64,000 nt of DNA, taken from Nitrososphaerota archaeon (GTDB taxonomy: Archaea > Thermoproteota > Nitrososphaeria > Nitrososphaerales > UBA183). Position numbers and translations under genes: made by a program. This document shows positions 16,212-24,066 of this stretch, piece by piece. The stretch's first letter is position 1. Each line of letters starts with the position of its first letter. The notes beneath the pieces were generated by a model. That model was given only the letters and a program-made list of their open reading frames with translations. It was not told where the DNA came from and did not search any database. The stretch is taken from contig DAHXUN010000003.1 in assembly GCA_027386095.1 (NCBI GenBank), forward strand, positions 62,001 to 126,000. Direction: 5' to 3'.

Positions 16212-17405
16212 TTACGCCCTCTGCATCAGGATGGCGAACCCCTGCCCGCCCCCTACGCAGAGCGTGGCCATGCCGTACTCCTTGCCGCTCCGGACGAGCT
16301 CCCTCGCCAGCGTCCCCACAAGCCTGGCGCCGGACGCCCCTAGCGGGTGCCCGATGGCTATCGCCCCTCCATGGACGTTGACCTTCTCCGGGTCGAGCCG
16401 CAGCTCCCGCATGGCATAGAGAACCACGACGGCGAACGCTTCGTTGATTTCCCATACGTCGACCTGATCCACACTGAGCCCAGCCTTCGCGAGCGCCTTC
16501 TTGGACGCAGGCACCGGGCCCTTCCCCATGACACTCGGTTCGACCCCTGCCCAGCCCATGGACACTATCTTGGCCAGGGGTTTGACTCCGCGCTCCTCCA
16601 GCTTCTCCTTCGAGGCGAGGACGACCATGGACGCCCCAGCGTTGAGAGGAGAGGAGTTCCCCGCCGTGATGAGTCCGCCTGACTTGAACGAAGGCTGGAG
16701 GGCCGCGACCTGCTCCATAGTCGTCCCCCTCCTTATGCTCTGGTCAGTTTCGATGACCCGCTCTTCCCCTTCGAACTCTACTTTCATCGGCAGCAGCTCG
16801 CCCCTGAACCATCCCTCGTCTACCCCATTCGACGCCTTCGCATGTGAACCCACGGAGAACCTGTCCATCTCCTCCCTGGTGAACCCTTCCATCTCCGCGA
16901 GTTTCTCCGCGGTGAGCCCCATCGAATAGCCCGTGCTCATCTGGTACTTCATGTACTCCGGCCTCGTGAGTAGCCGAGTGTTAGGCGCCAGGGCGGGGTT
17001 GTTCGACATCGGGACGTGAGTGAGATGCTCCATCCCTCCGGCGAGGACGACCTCTGAGTTCCCTGTCATGATCTCCATGGCGCCTTCTGCCGCGGCGTTC
17101 ATGGACGAGGCACATGCCCTGTCCATCGCCACGGCAGGGACCGACACCGGGAGGCCGGCAAGCAGGACCGGATGCCTCCCGCCGTAGAGCCAGTTCTCCC
17201 CGGTCTGGAATGCACAGCCGGTGACCACGTCTCCGATCTCTTCAGGCTTGAAGCCCGTCCTGTCCAGGGCTTTGCGTATGAGGAGGCTCAGGGCCTGGTC
17301 CATCCTGACCGAGTTGTACACGTCTTTCTCTGGCTGGGAGGGCCTCGACCTCGAGAAAGGGATTCTAAGGTAGTCAGCCACGTATGCGTCTTTGAGCTCG
17401 ACCAT
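16212..17405 (-). CDS. Acetyl-CoA C-acetyltransferase (thiolase)
   Basis: A 397-residue thiolase with all catalytic elements: nucleophile Cys in VAMDRACASSMNAAAEG, NEAFA, GGAIAIGHPLGASGARLV (catalytic His) and ATLCVGGGQGFAIL (second Cys). It cleaves 3-ketoacyl-CoA to acetyl-CoA or condenses two acetyl-CoA. The ATG lies six bases after the stop of the hydroxyacyl-CoA dehydrogenase fusion, so the two act as one operon for the last three steps of beta-oxidation, or in reverse for acetoacetyl-CoA formation. Confidence 0.95.
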   Translation of the reverse strand: MVELKDAYVADYLRIPFSRSRPSQPEKDVYNSVRMDQALSLLIRKALDRTGFKPEEIGDVVTGCAFQTGENWLYGGRHPVLLAGLPVSVPAVAMDRACASSMNAAAEGAMEIMTGNSEVVLAGGMEHLTHVPMSNNPALAPNTRLLTRPEYMKYQMSTGYSMGLTAEKLAEMEGFTREEMDRFSVGSHAKASNGVDEGWFRGELLPMKVEFEGEERVIETDQSIRRGTTMEQVAALQPSFKSGGLITAGNSSPLNAGASMVVLASKEKLEERGVKPLAKIVSMGWAGVEPSVMGKGPVPASKKALAKAGLSVDQVDVWEINEAFAVVVLYAMRELRLDPEKVNVHGGAIAIGHPLGASGARLVGTLARELVRSGKEYGMATLCVGGGQGFAILMQRA

Positions 17406-17411
17406 GTGCCC

Positions 17412-19406
17412 TCACTTCCCCTTGAACTCAGGCTTCCTCTTGCCCAGGAACGCGGATATCCCCTCCTTCAGATCCTCCGTCCCGAAGAGGACGCCCGCAG
17501 CCATCTCTTCCATCTCGAGCCCTACATCCATCGGGACCTCCCCCCCCTTGTTGAGCAGTTTCTTCGCCAGCATGACGGCCACCGGCGCCTCCGAAGACGC
17601 GAGCTCCTTCGCATATCTCACCGCCTGCTCGTCAGGGTCTCCTCCCTGGAGGAGCCGGTTTACCAACCCAATCTCGTGCGCCCGACTCCCCGTGACGCTT
17701 TCGCAGGCGAGTATCATGGCGGATGCCCGTGACAGCCCGACCAGCCGGCCGAGCCTCTGAGTCCCTGACCATGCGGGCACCAGGCCGCGCGTGAGCTCAG
17801 GGAACCTCAGTTCAGCGTCCTCGGTGGCGAGCCTGAGGTCGCAGGACAGGGCAAGCTCGAGGCCCCCTCCGAGGGCATATCCCTTCAGTACGGCTATCGT
17901 GAGCTTGGGGATCTCGCTCAGCCGCCTCATGGTCCGTTCTCCCTTCCTGGCGAACTCCATCATCCCTGCCGCGCTCGAGACAAATTTCGTCATCTCGAAG
18001 CCGGCAGAGAACACCGTCCCCTCCCCTGTCACTACGATAGCCCTGATCTCCCTGTCGTTCCACAGGTCGGTCAACATCCCATCCAGCCCGTCAAGGACAT
18101 CGCCGTTGATCAGGTTCAGCCTTGGCCTGTCTATCACGATCTTGGCGACCCCTCCCTCGAGCCTTTCCAGGCGGATCGCCCCCCTTGCCCCGGTGGGTGC
18201 CGCCGCGTTCGCCTCGACCACCGGCGCCTCCCGACCAGGTGCGGAGTGGACCCTCCCCTCGATGGCGTCGCGGAGCCTCCCTTCTGCTATAGAGCGAGCC
18301 GGGGCGAATACACCGCACTCATACTTGGTCGAGAGCTCTTCGAGCTTCGCCTTGACCTCCGCGCTGCTCAGGTCCCTGGCGACGGAGATGGGCCCGAACG
18401 GCCTGTTCATCCCTAGGACGACCCCCTTCTCTATGTCGTCCGGCGTAGCCACCCCCTCTTCAATCAGCTTCACTGACTCGTTGATCTCGAGGGCGAAGAT
18501 GTCCATGATTGATACCTTGTCGGTGGGGTCTGACTTCGGAATCTCCGCCTTCCCGTTCGACCAGTCGTAGAACCCGCGGCCGGTCTTCTTCCCCAGGCGG
18601 CCCTCCTTCACCATCTTCACGAAGGTGGTCCCCTTGCCGTACTCCGGTGAGAGAGCCGAAGCGAAATATGCGAGTGAGTCCGCCCCTACGTCCACTCCGA
18701 CGAAGTCGAGCAGCTCGTATGGACCCATGGGGAGCCCCTGCCCTCTGGCGAACGTGTCAACCTCCGAGGGGCTCGCGACCTCTCGGTCGAGAAGCAGGCA
18801 GAAGAAGAGGGTGTCGGCTGCGTTAATCCTGTTGACTATGAATCCGGGGGAGTCCTTCAGCACCCTCACAGGCGTACGCCCGAGCTTCCCGCAGAGGTCG
18901 AAGACCTCCTGGGCGACGGCGGGGTCTGTCTTCGTCCCAGGAATCACCTCGACCAGTTTCATCAGCATTGGGGGGTTGAAGAAGTGCATCCCGACCACCC
19001 TCTGCGGCCTGTCGGTGGCTTCGGCCAGGTCAGAGATCTTGATGTTCGAAGTGTTCGACGCAAAGATCGCCCCTGGGGGGGCCGACGCCGAGGCCTCTCT
19101 GAGGACTCCTTTCTTCAGCTCGACCGACTCTGGAACGGCCTCCACCACGAGGTCCGCTGCCGACACCGCGCCGCCCAGGTCTCCGGAGTACGCCAGCTTC
19201 GACTTCGCGTCCTCGGACTGCTCCTTTGTGACCTTCCCCTTCTCCACCAGCTTGTCCAGGCTCGACGATATCCTCCCCTGTGCTTTCTCCAGCGCCTGCG
19301 GGAACTTGTCGACCAGCGTCACATGGAACCCGTTGACCGCGAAGAGCTCTGCGATGCCGTGGCCCATGTCTCCGGCGCCGATTACCGTCACTCTCTCGAT
19401 GGCCAT
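17412..19406 (-). CDS. 3-Hydroxyacyl-CoA dehydrogenase/enoyl-CoA hydratase fusion
   Basis: A 664-residue bifunctional enzyme. Residues 1-390 are an NAD-dependent 3-hydroxyacyl-CoA dehydrogenase (VTVIGAGDMGHGIAELFAVN Rossmann motif; catalytic GMHFFNPPMLMKLVEVIPG). Residues about 410-664 are a crotonase with both glutamates in place (GGGLELALSCDLRLA and RFPELTRGLVPAWSGTQ). This order is typical of archaea, where related enzymes serve beta-oxidation or the 3HP/4HB cycle. The ATG at 19406 is preferred over upstream frame because CTTAAG (19431-19436) is centred 27 bases before it and the Rossmann fold starts at once. Confidence 0.95.
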   Translation of the reverse strand: MAIERVTVIGAGDMGHGIAELFAVNGFHVTLVDKFPQALEKAQGRISSSLDKLVEKGKVTKEQSEDAKSKLAYSGDLGGAVSAADLVVEAVPESVELKKGVLREASASAPPGAIFASNTSNIKISDLAEATDRPQRVVGMHFFNPPMLMKLVEVIPGTKTDPAVAQEVFDLCGKLGRTPVRVLKDSPGFIVNRINAADTLFFCLLLDREVASPSEVDTFARGQGLPMGPYELLDFVGVDVGADSLAYFASALSPEYGKGTTFVKMVKEGRLGKKTGRGFYDWSNGKAEIPKSDPTDKVSIMDIFALEINESVKLIEEGVATPDDIEKGVVLGMNRPFGPISVARDLSSAEVKAKLEELSTKYECGVFAPARSIAEGRLRDAIEGRVHSAPGREAPVVEANAAAPTGARGAIRLERLEGGVAKIVIDRPRLNLINGDVLDGLDGMLTDLWNDREIRAIVVTGEGTVFSAGFEMTKFVSSAAGMMEFARKGERTMRRLSEIPKLTIAVLKGYALGGGLELALSCDLRLATEDAELRFPELTRGLVPAWSGTQRLGRLVGLSRASAMILACESVTGSRAHEIGLVNRLLQGGDPDEQAVRYAKELASSEAPVAVMLAKKLLNKGGEVPMDVGLEMEEMAAGVLFGTEDLKEGISAFLGKRKPEFKGK

Positions 19407-19477
19407 GGTCTGGGACGCAGGGGCAGCCGGCTTAAGGCTCTTTCCACTGGAAAGCGAGGTTACGAAAAGTAATCGCG

Positions 19478-19484
19478 TATATAT
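19478..19484 (+). promoter_or_regulatory. TATA box of the acyl-CoA dehydrogenase gene
   Basis: TATATAT centred 25 bases before the ATG at 19506. Together with the CTTAAG of the divergent fusion gene it forms a compact divergent promoter region of about 100 bases. Confidence 0.6.
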
Positions 19485-19505
19485 GGCCGGGGGACAACCA
19501 ATCAA

Positions 19506-20699
19506 ATGAGCACTTTAACGCCGAGCTCGTCCGACTACGTGATCTCAGTTTCAGAGGAGCAGGAGGCTTTCCGCCAGGCCGTCAGGGAGTTCGCCGAGAA
19601 GGAACTCGCGCCGGTGACCCAGAGGATAGACAGGGAGAACCAGATGGACATGGGCCTCGTGAAGAAGGCCGCCGCGTTGGGCCTCTTCGGCGTCCCCTTC
19701 CCAGAGGAGTACGGCGGAGGGGGGGGAGACGACCTCTCTCTCGTCATCGCCACAGAAGAGATCGCCCGGTTCTCTGCGGCGTTCTCAGCGGTAGTCGGCG
19801 CCACCTATCTGGTCTCCACCCCGATCTTCTTGTTCGGGACCGAGGAACAGAAGAGGAAGTACCTCGTCCCCATCGCGAAGGGGGAGAAGATAGCCGCCCA
19901 CGCCATGACCGAGCCGGGTACCGGCTCCGACGTGGCCGCCATCTCGACCAGCGCCAAGAAGGAAGGGGACAAGTATGTCATCAACGGGAAGAAGATGTTC
20001 ATCACCAATGGTGACAAGGCTGAGACTTTCCTGATCTTCGCCAGGACCAGCCCCATGGAGGGGGGGAAGAGGCACCAGGGGATCACCGCGTTCATAGCCG
20101 AGAAAGGGATGAAAGGACTCAACGTCGGGCAGCGGACCGACGTCATCGGGCTCAGGGGGGACCAGCCGGTCGAGCTTATGTTCGATGGCCTCGAGGTCCC
20201 AGAAGAGAACGTGGTGGGGGAAGTCGGGAGAGGGGTGAGGATCGCCCTGACCTGCTACGACCATGGGAGAGTCGGTGTCGCGGCCCAGGGGACGGGCCTA
20301 GCCCAGGGGGCACTCGAAGCGGCGCTGCGGTATTCGACTCAGAGGCAGACCTTCGACAACTACCTCTTGAGCTACCAGCAGGTCCAGTTCAAGATAGCGG
20401 AGATGACCGCCGCGGTCCACACGGCCAGGCTCCTCACCTACTGGGCGGCCACCCTGACGAAGAAAGGGAAGGACTTCATCAAGGCGTCGTCGATAGCGAA
20501 GATCACTGCCACTGAGGCCGCAGAGAAGAACGCCCATATGGCCATGCTCATCATGGGCGCCTACGGCGTCTCCACAGATAGCCAGGTGGAGAGGATGCTC
20601 CGGGACTCGCAGATCATCAAGACATATGAAGGGACCAACGACATCCAGAGGCTCACCATCATGAAGGAAGTAGCGAAAGAGATGGGCGTCCTCGGCTGA
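19506..20699 (+). CDS. Acyl-CoA dehydrogenase
   Basis: A 397-residue FAD-dependent acyl-CoA dehydrogenase that forms a trans-2,3 double bond in acyl-CoA. The signatures AMTEPGTGSDVAAISTSAKK and FDGLEVPEENVVGEVG are present, and the catalytic base position is in KTYEGTNDIQRLTIMKE (Glu of YEGT). Electrons would pass to an ETF or ferredoxin; no ETF genes are in the window. It is divergent from the hydratase/dehydrogenase fusion and followed by a thiolase-like gene. Chain-length preference cannot be read from sequence. Confidence 0.95.
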   Translation: MSTLTPSSSDYVISVSEEQEAFRQAVREFAEKELAPVTQRIDRENQMDMGLVKKAAALGLFGVPFPEEYGGGGGDDLSLVIATEEIARFSAAFSAVVGATYLVSTPIFLFGTEEQKRKYLVPIAKGEKIAAHAMTEPGTGSDVAAISTSAKKEGDKYVINGKKMFITNGDKAETFLIFARTSPMEGGKRHQGITAFIAEKGMKGLNVGQRTDVIGLRGDQPVELMFDGLEVPEENVVGEVGRGVRIALTCYDHGRVGVAAQGTGLAQGALEAALRYSTQRQTFDNYLLSYQQVQFKIAEMTAAVHTARLLTYWAATLTKKGKDFIKASSIAKITATEAAEKNAHMAMLIMGAYGVSTDSQVERMLRDSQIIKTYEGTNDIQRLTIMKEVAKEMGVLG

Positions 20700-20750
20700 T
20701 CTACCCTCAATGCAGACAGAAGCTATGTCGACCTCCGGGGTGCCCTCACG

Positions 20751-21911
20751 GTGACCAGGGTCGCCGTGGTCGGCATCGGCCACAGCAGGTTCGGAAGGCG
20801 GACTGACGTCAACATAGGAGAACTCGCCTTCGAGTCTATCAAGCAGGCTATCGATGACGCCGGCGTCGAGCGTAGGGACATAGGCAATGTCGTGGTGGGG
20901 AGCGCCGGAGGCTGGTACGAGGAGTCTCTCCCCGCCGTCGTGGTCGGAGAATACGCAGGCCTCAGCGGCGCCGGGACCATGAGGGTCGAAGCGGCCTGCG
21001 CAAGCGGGAGCGCGGCGGTCAAGGCAGCCTACAACAGCATCCTTAGCGGCGAGACCGAGGTTGCCATGGCGGTTGGGGTGGAAAAAATGACCGAGGTGGA
21101 TTCGCCTACCTCGGTCGAGCTCATCGGGAGGGCCGGCTCCTATACATGGGAATTCGAGAACTACGGGATGACCTTCCCGGCCTACTACGCGCTCTACGCA
21201 GTAGCACACATGAACCAGTTTGGCACCACCCAGGAGGACCTCGCGAGGGTGTCTGTGAAGGCGCACAGGTACGGCGCCAGCAACCCGCTGGCACACTTCC
21301 AGAAGGAGATCACGCTGGAGAAGGCCATGGGCTCACAGATGGTGGCCTGGCCGCTGAAACTCTATGACGCATGTCCTTTGTCGGACGGGTCGGCCACGGT
21401 GGTCTTGGCCTCAGAAGAGGCGGCCAAGAAACTGACCGACACCCCTGTCTGGATCCGAGGGGTGGGCTACTCATCCGACACAGCGAACCTCAGCAGGAGA
21501 GGTAACTACGTCGGGCTCCGGGCGGCCGTCGAAGCCGCTGCGAGAGCCTACGCCATGGCAAAGGTTTCGCCCAAGGACATCGACGTCGCCACGGCACACG
21601 ACTGCTTCACCATAGCTGAGTTGATGGCCTACGAAGACCTAGGGTTCTGTAAGAAAGGGGAGGGAGCGAAGATGATCCGCGAAGGCGAGACCGAACTCGG
21701 CGGGAGGATCCCTGTCAACCTGGACGGCGGGCTGAAGGCCAAGGGGCATCCCATAGGGGCCACAGGGGTCTCGATGGCTGTCGAGATCACAAAGCAGCTG
21801 AGGGGGGAAGCCGGGAGGCACCAGGCTCAGATCAAGAAGGGACTGGGGCTGACTCACAACATCGGGGGGACGGGCCACTACGCCTACGTGACCGTCTATT
21901 CGAGGGACTGA
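20751..21911 (+). CDS. Archaeal thiolase-like (SCP-x type) acyltransferase
   Basis: A 386-residue member of the archaeal thiolase group that works with DUF35 proteins. It starts with a GTG (VTRVAVVGIGHSRFGRRTD). The nucleophile is in VEAACASGSAAVKAAYN; HDCFTIAELMAYEDLG and GGLKAKGHPIGATG supply the other active-site positions, and NIGGTGHYAYVTV closes the fold. In methanogens a homologue forms a complex with HMG-CoA synthase and DUF35. HMG-CoA synthase is absent here, so acyl-CoA cleavage or sterol-carrier-type thiolysis is equally possible. Confidence 0.9.
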   Translation: MTRVAVVGIGHSRFGRRTDVNIGELAFESIKQAIDDAGVERRDIGNVVVGSAGGWYEESLPAVVVGEYAGLSGAGTMRVEAACASGSAAVKAAYNSILSGETEVAMAVGVEKMTEVDSPTSVELIGRAGSYTWEFENYGMTFPAYYALYAVAHMNQFGTTQEDLARVSVKAHRYGASNPLAHFQKEITLEKAMGSQMVAWPLKLYDACPLSDGSATVVLASEEAAKKLTDTPVWIRGVGYSSDTANLSRRGNYVGLRAAVEAAARAYAMAKVSPKDIDVATAHDCFTIAELMAYEDLGFCKKGEGAKMIREGETELGGRIPVNLDGGLKAKGHPIGATGVSMAVEITKQLRGEAGRHQAQIKKGLGLTHNIGGTGHYAYVTVYSRD

Positions 21912-21914
21912 GGC

Positions 21915-22346
21915 ATGTCAGAAGCGCCTGCGCTGCACTCGAGGCGGCCGCTCACACTCAGGTTCGACATCCCCATATCAAGGACCCACGAGTTCTGGGA
22001 CTCGTTGCGGGCCGGTAGGTTCGTCACCACCAAGTGCTCGAAGTGCGGGAACGTCTCCTTCCCGCCGCAGTCAGACTGTTCCAAGTGCATGGGGAGCGAG
22101 TTCCACTGGGTCGACCTGGGTCAGGACGCCACCCTGGTCACGTACACCCAGGTTATGACGGTCCCTGCGAGCTTCTCGGCTGAAGGTTCATACACGGTCG
22201 CCATAGCGGAGTTTCGAGGGGGGGTCAAGGTCCTCGCCTGGCTCGAGGGGGTCAGAGCGGAAGACGCAACCTCTGGCATGAAGCTTAAGGTGGAGGCGAG
22301 AACAAGGTCGGACGGAAGCCCCTACTACGTCTTCGTCCCTGCCTAG
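21915..22346 (+). CDS. DUF35 OB-fold/zinc-ribbon acyl-CoA-binding protein
   Basis: A 143-residue DUF35 protein with an N-terminal helix, a rubredoxin-like zinc ribbon (CSKCGNVSFPPQSDCSKC, near residues 41-58) and a C-terminal OB-fold. Its ATG is three bases after the thiolase-like gene stop. In the archaeal thiolase/HMG-CoA synthase complex, DUF35 binds CoA and bridges the enzymes, so this pair most likely forms a complex. Its end overlaps the convergent SCP2 gene by four bases. Confidence 0.92.
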   Translation: MSEAPALHSRRPLTLRFDIPISRTHEFWDSLRAGRFVTTKCSKCGNVSFPPQSDCSKCMGSEFHWVDLGQDATLVTYTQVMTVPASFSAEGSYTVAIAEFRGGVKVLAWLEGVRAEDATSGMKLKVEARTRSDGSPYYVFVPA

Positions 22347-22720
22347 AATTCTTTCGGGACGTCCTTCATGACTTCGGCGACCCTGACGAGCCTGTCTCTA
22401 TACATTATGATCTTGGGGAGGGAGCCCTTGAACCTGAGCTGGCCTTTCAGGACAGCCGACTGGATGTCTACCTCGCCCTTGGCTACCTTGCACCACGAAT
22501 CGTAGGTTCCATCGAAAGAGAACTCGGCGTTCGCGCCTGGCTCAGCCTTTTTGATCGCCGTCGTCCCGTTCTCCACGGTCATCAGGTGGCTCTGGCCGGA
22601 GTCGGTGACGTTGAAGGCTATGCTCGTCTTGAACCCCTTGGTGGTCTCGGCCCACTTGGGGTCGGCCGCGAGCGTGGACTGCACCTGGGCGATGTACTCA
22701 TCGCTCATGAACTTGGCCAT
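22343..22720 (-). CDS. SCP2 sterol/acyl-carrier domain protein
   Basis: A 125-residue single-domain SCP2 protein. Features are KTSIAFNVTDSGQSHLMTVE, AEFSFDGTYDSWCKVAKGEV and LKGQLRFKGSLPKIIMYRDR, the usual strands and lipid-cavity helices. SCP2 domains bind acyl-CoA or isoprenoid lipids. The neighbourhood (thiolase, DUF35, acyl-CoA dehydrogenase) suits an acyl-CoA carrier. An ATG at 22720 overlaps the preceding gene; MSDEYIAQ at 22708 is an alternative start. Confidence 0.87.
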   Translation of the reverse strand: MAKFMSDEYIAQVQSTLAADPKWAETTKGFKTSIAFNVTDSGQSHLMTVENGTTAIKKAEPGANAEFSFDGTYDSWCKVAKGEVDIQSAVLKGQLRFKGSLPKIIMYRDRLVRVAEVMKDVPKEF

Positions 22721-22998
22721 GAGGTCGCTGCCCCTCTTGCTCGCCTTTTGAGGTTACCTACTGCACCCGACGTAAGGACAGGGGTCATCTTCCTCCCCCC
22801 GACCGCACCCCTCTCACAAGCCTCCCTCAGCCATTGGGCTGACTCCACCGTCCCCTTGACTATGACCGCCCGGGGGTTCCCGTCCACCCCGAAGACCTTC
22901 ACGCCGCCGAACTCGCTCCCAAGCACCTTCGCCAGCGCCTTCATCTCTTCCTCAAGGACCGCTCCTTCGGCCATCAGGAGGAGGTACCTTTTGGGCAA
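22705..22998 (-). CDS. Pop5/Rpp14-like RNase P protein (divergent)
   Basis: A 97-residue protein from a TTG two bases after the UPF0201 stop. It begins PKRYLLLMAEG, continues FGGVKVFGVDGNPRAVIVKG and ends in a PVLTSGAVGNLKRRARG segment that resembles the C-terminal strand of archaeal Pop5 (RNase P component 2). It is shorter than typical Pop5 (about 110-130). Position next to UPF0201, an archaeal exosome-neighbourhood protein, supports RNA processing. The identification is tentative; another small ferredoxin-like RNA-binding protein is possible. Confidence 0.5.
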   Translation of the reverse strand: MPKRYLLLMAEGAVLEEEMKALAKVLGSEFGGVKVFGVDGNPRAVIVKGTVESAQWLREACERGAVGGRKMTPVLTSGAVGNLKRRARGAATSWPSS

Positions 22999-22999
22999 T

Positions 23000-23434
23000 C
23001 TAGGTCCCCTCCAACTCCTTCGAGTAGAACTCCAGAGCTCCTCTTCGCATGGCATAGAGCCTCGGCTTGACCTTCACTCTGATGGAGTCAGCCGTCCCGA
23101 TTTCGGGGGCCCCGGAGATCAGCTTCTGCTTGTCCAGACGCAGGTACAGCGCCGAGTGCTCGTCGACGAGGGATGCAAGCTCGTCGGAGATGGCATCCCG
23201 CACCTGCGGCGGGAGCCCCGCGACGATATGCCTGAACGCCGAGGCCGCCACGTCGCCTGTAAGGTGGACCCTTATCCTGACGATCTGGTTCCCAAAGTGA
23301 CCTTCGAGGGCCTCCCTCTGTAGTACGGGGCTACCGCCCAGGAGCCTCGCCACAGCGTCCCCGACCTTCTTCTCGTCCTCCGTGGCGTGTATCAGATATG
23401 AAACCTCGACTGACGCTATGGGGGGCTTCAACAC
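23000..23434 (-). CDS. UPF0201 (DUF54) RNA-binding-like protein
   Basis: A 144-residue protein of the UPF0201 family, often found near exosome and RNase P genes. It starts with strands VEVSYLIHATEDEKKVGDAV, has a central HFGNQIVRIRVHLTG and a C-terminal SIRVKVKPRLYAMRRGALEF. It is thought to fold like ribosomal protein L5 and bind RNA; its activity is not established. The GTG at 23434 has a TATA-like box (reverse CTTATACG, 23455-23462) 25 bases upstream. It leads an operon with the Pop5-like and SCP2 genes. Confidence 0.78.
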   Translation of the reverse strand: MLKPPIASVEVSYLIHATEDEKKVGDAVARLLGGSPVLQREALEGHFGNQIVRIRVHLTGDVAASAFRHIVAGLPPQVRDAISDELASLVDEHSALYLRLDKQKLISGAPEIGTADSIRVKVKPRLYAMRRGALEFYSKELEGT

Positions 23435-23538
23435 CTTTCCTCAGGGGGTCTGTGCGTATAAGTTCGTGGACGAAAGGACCCCCTTCGGGCCGGCCTGCCG
23501 GGGTCAACGTTAACTATGCGTCGGTAGCCGCTCTCGGC

Positions 23539-24060
23539 GTGCCGCGCAAGCTGACCGTGGAAGACGTGCTGTCGGACGAGCTGAAGAGGGAGATGAACCT
23601 CGACACCGACACATTCGCGGTCCTGGACGACTGGGACTCGGTAATGAACAGCGTCTATCAGATGCCGATCGAATACGCTGGGTACACGAGGAAGGTGAGC
23701 GAGATGAAGCTGCTCAAGGAGATGATAGACACCCTGGCGGCGGCTGACTTCGACCAGGTGAAGCGGAGCGAGAGCAGGAAGAAGCAGCTGGCCCAGTTCA
23801 CCAAGACCCTGAGCATGTATTACAACGTCGTGTTCACTAAAAAGGAAAAGAAGACAGGCTACGGGGCCCTGATCCACTTCCCTAAGCTAAAGTCCGACCC
23901 GGACAGGAGCGGAGGGATCGTGCTTGCGGCCAAGATCGTATTCGAAGGGGGGAAGCACGCGGTCACCTTCGAGAGGGCCAAGTTCGAGGACTTCCTGGTC
24001 GAGGTCAAACCCTACGTCAACCTTCTAGGCGACCTCTACCGCCAGACGCGAAAGATGTAA
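23539..24060 (+). CDS. Unrecognised conserved-looking protein
   Basis: A 173-residue protein if the GTG at 23539 is used (VPRKLTVEDVLSDELKREMN). An open frame continues upstream to 23398, but it would overlap the divergent UPF0201 gene and is low in protein-like character. The product is mostly alpha-helical and charged with LKEMIDTLAAADFDQVKRSE, then a more hydrophobic C-terminal part (GGIVLAAKIVFEGGKHAVTF). No family or catalytic motif is recognised. It sits seven bases before kae1 and is probably cotranscribed with the KEOPS genes. Confidence 0.7.
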   Translation: MPRKLTVEDVLSDELKREMNLDTDTFAVLDDWDSVMNSVYQMPIEYAGYTRKVSEMKLLKEMIDTLAAADFDQVKRSESRKKQLAQFTKTLSMYYNVVFTKKEKKTGYGALIHFPKLKSDPDRSGGIVLAAKIVFEGGKHAVTFERAKFEDFLVEVKPYVNLLGDLYRQTRKM

Positions 24061-24066
24061 CCAGGG

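Noticed and set aside
20298..21296. 332-codon open frame antisense to the acyl-CoA dehydrogenase and thiolase-like genes
   Set aside because: Composition (His, Gly, Arg, Leu rich) is typical of a GC-rich antisense shadow.
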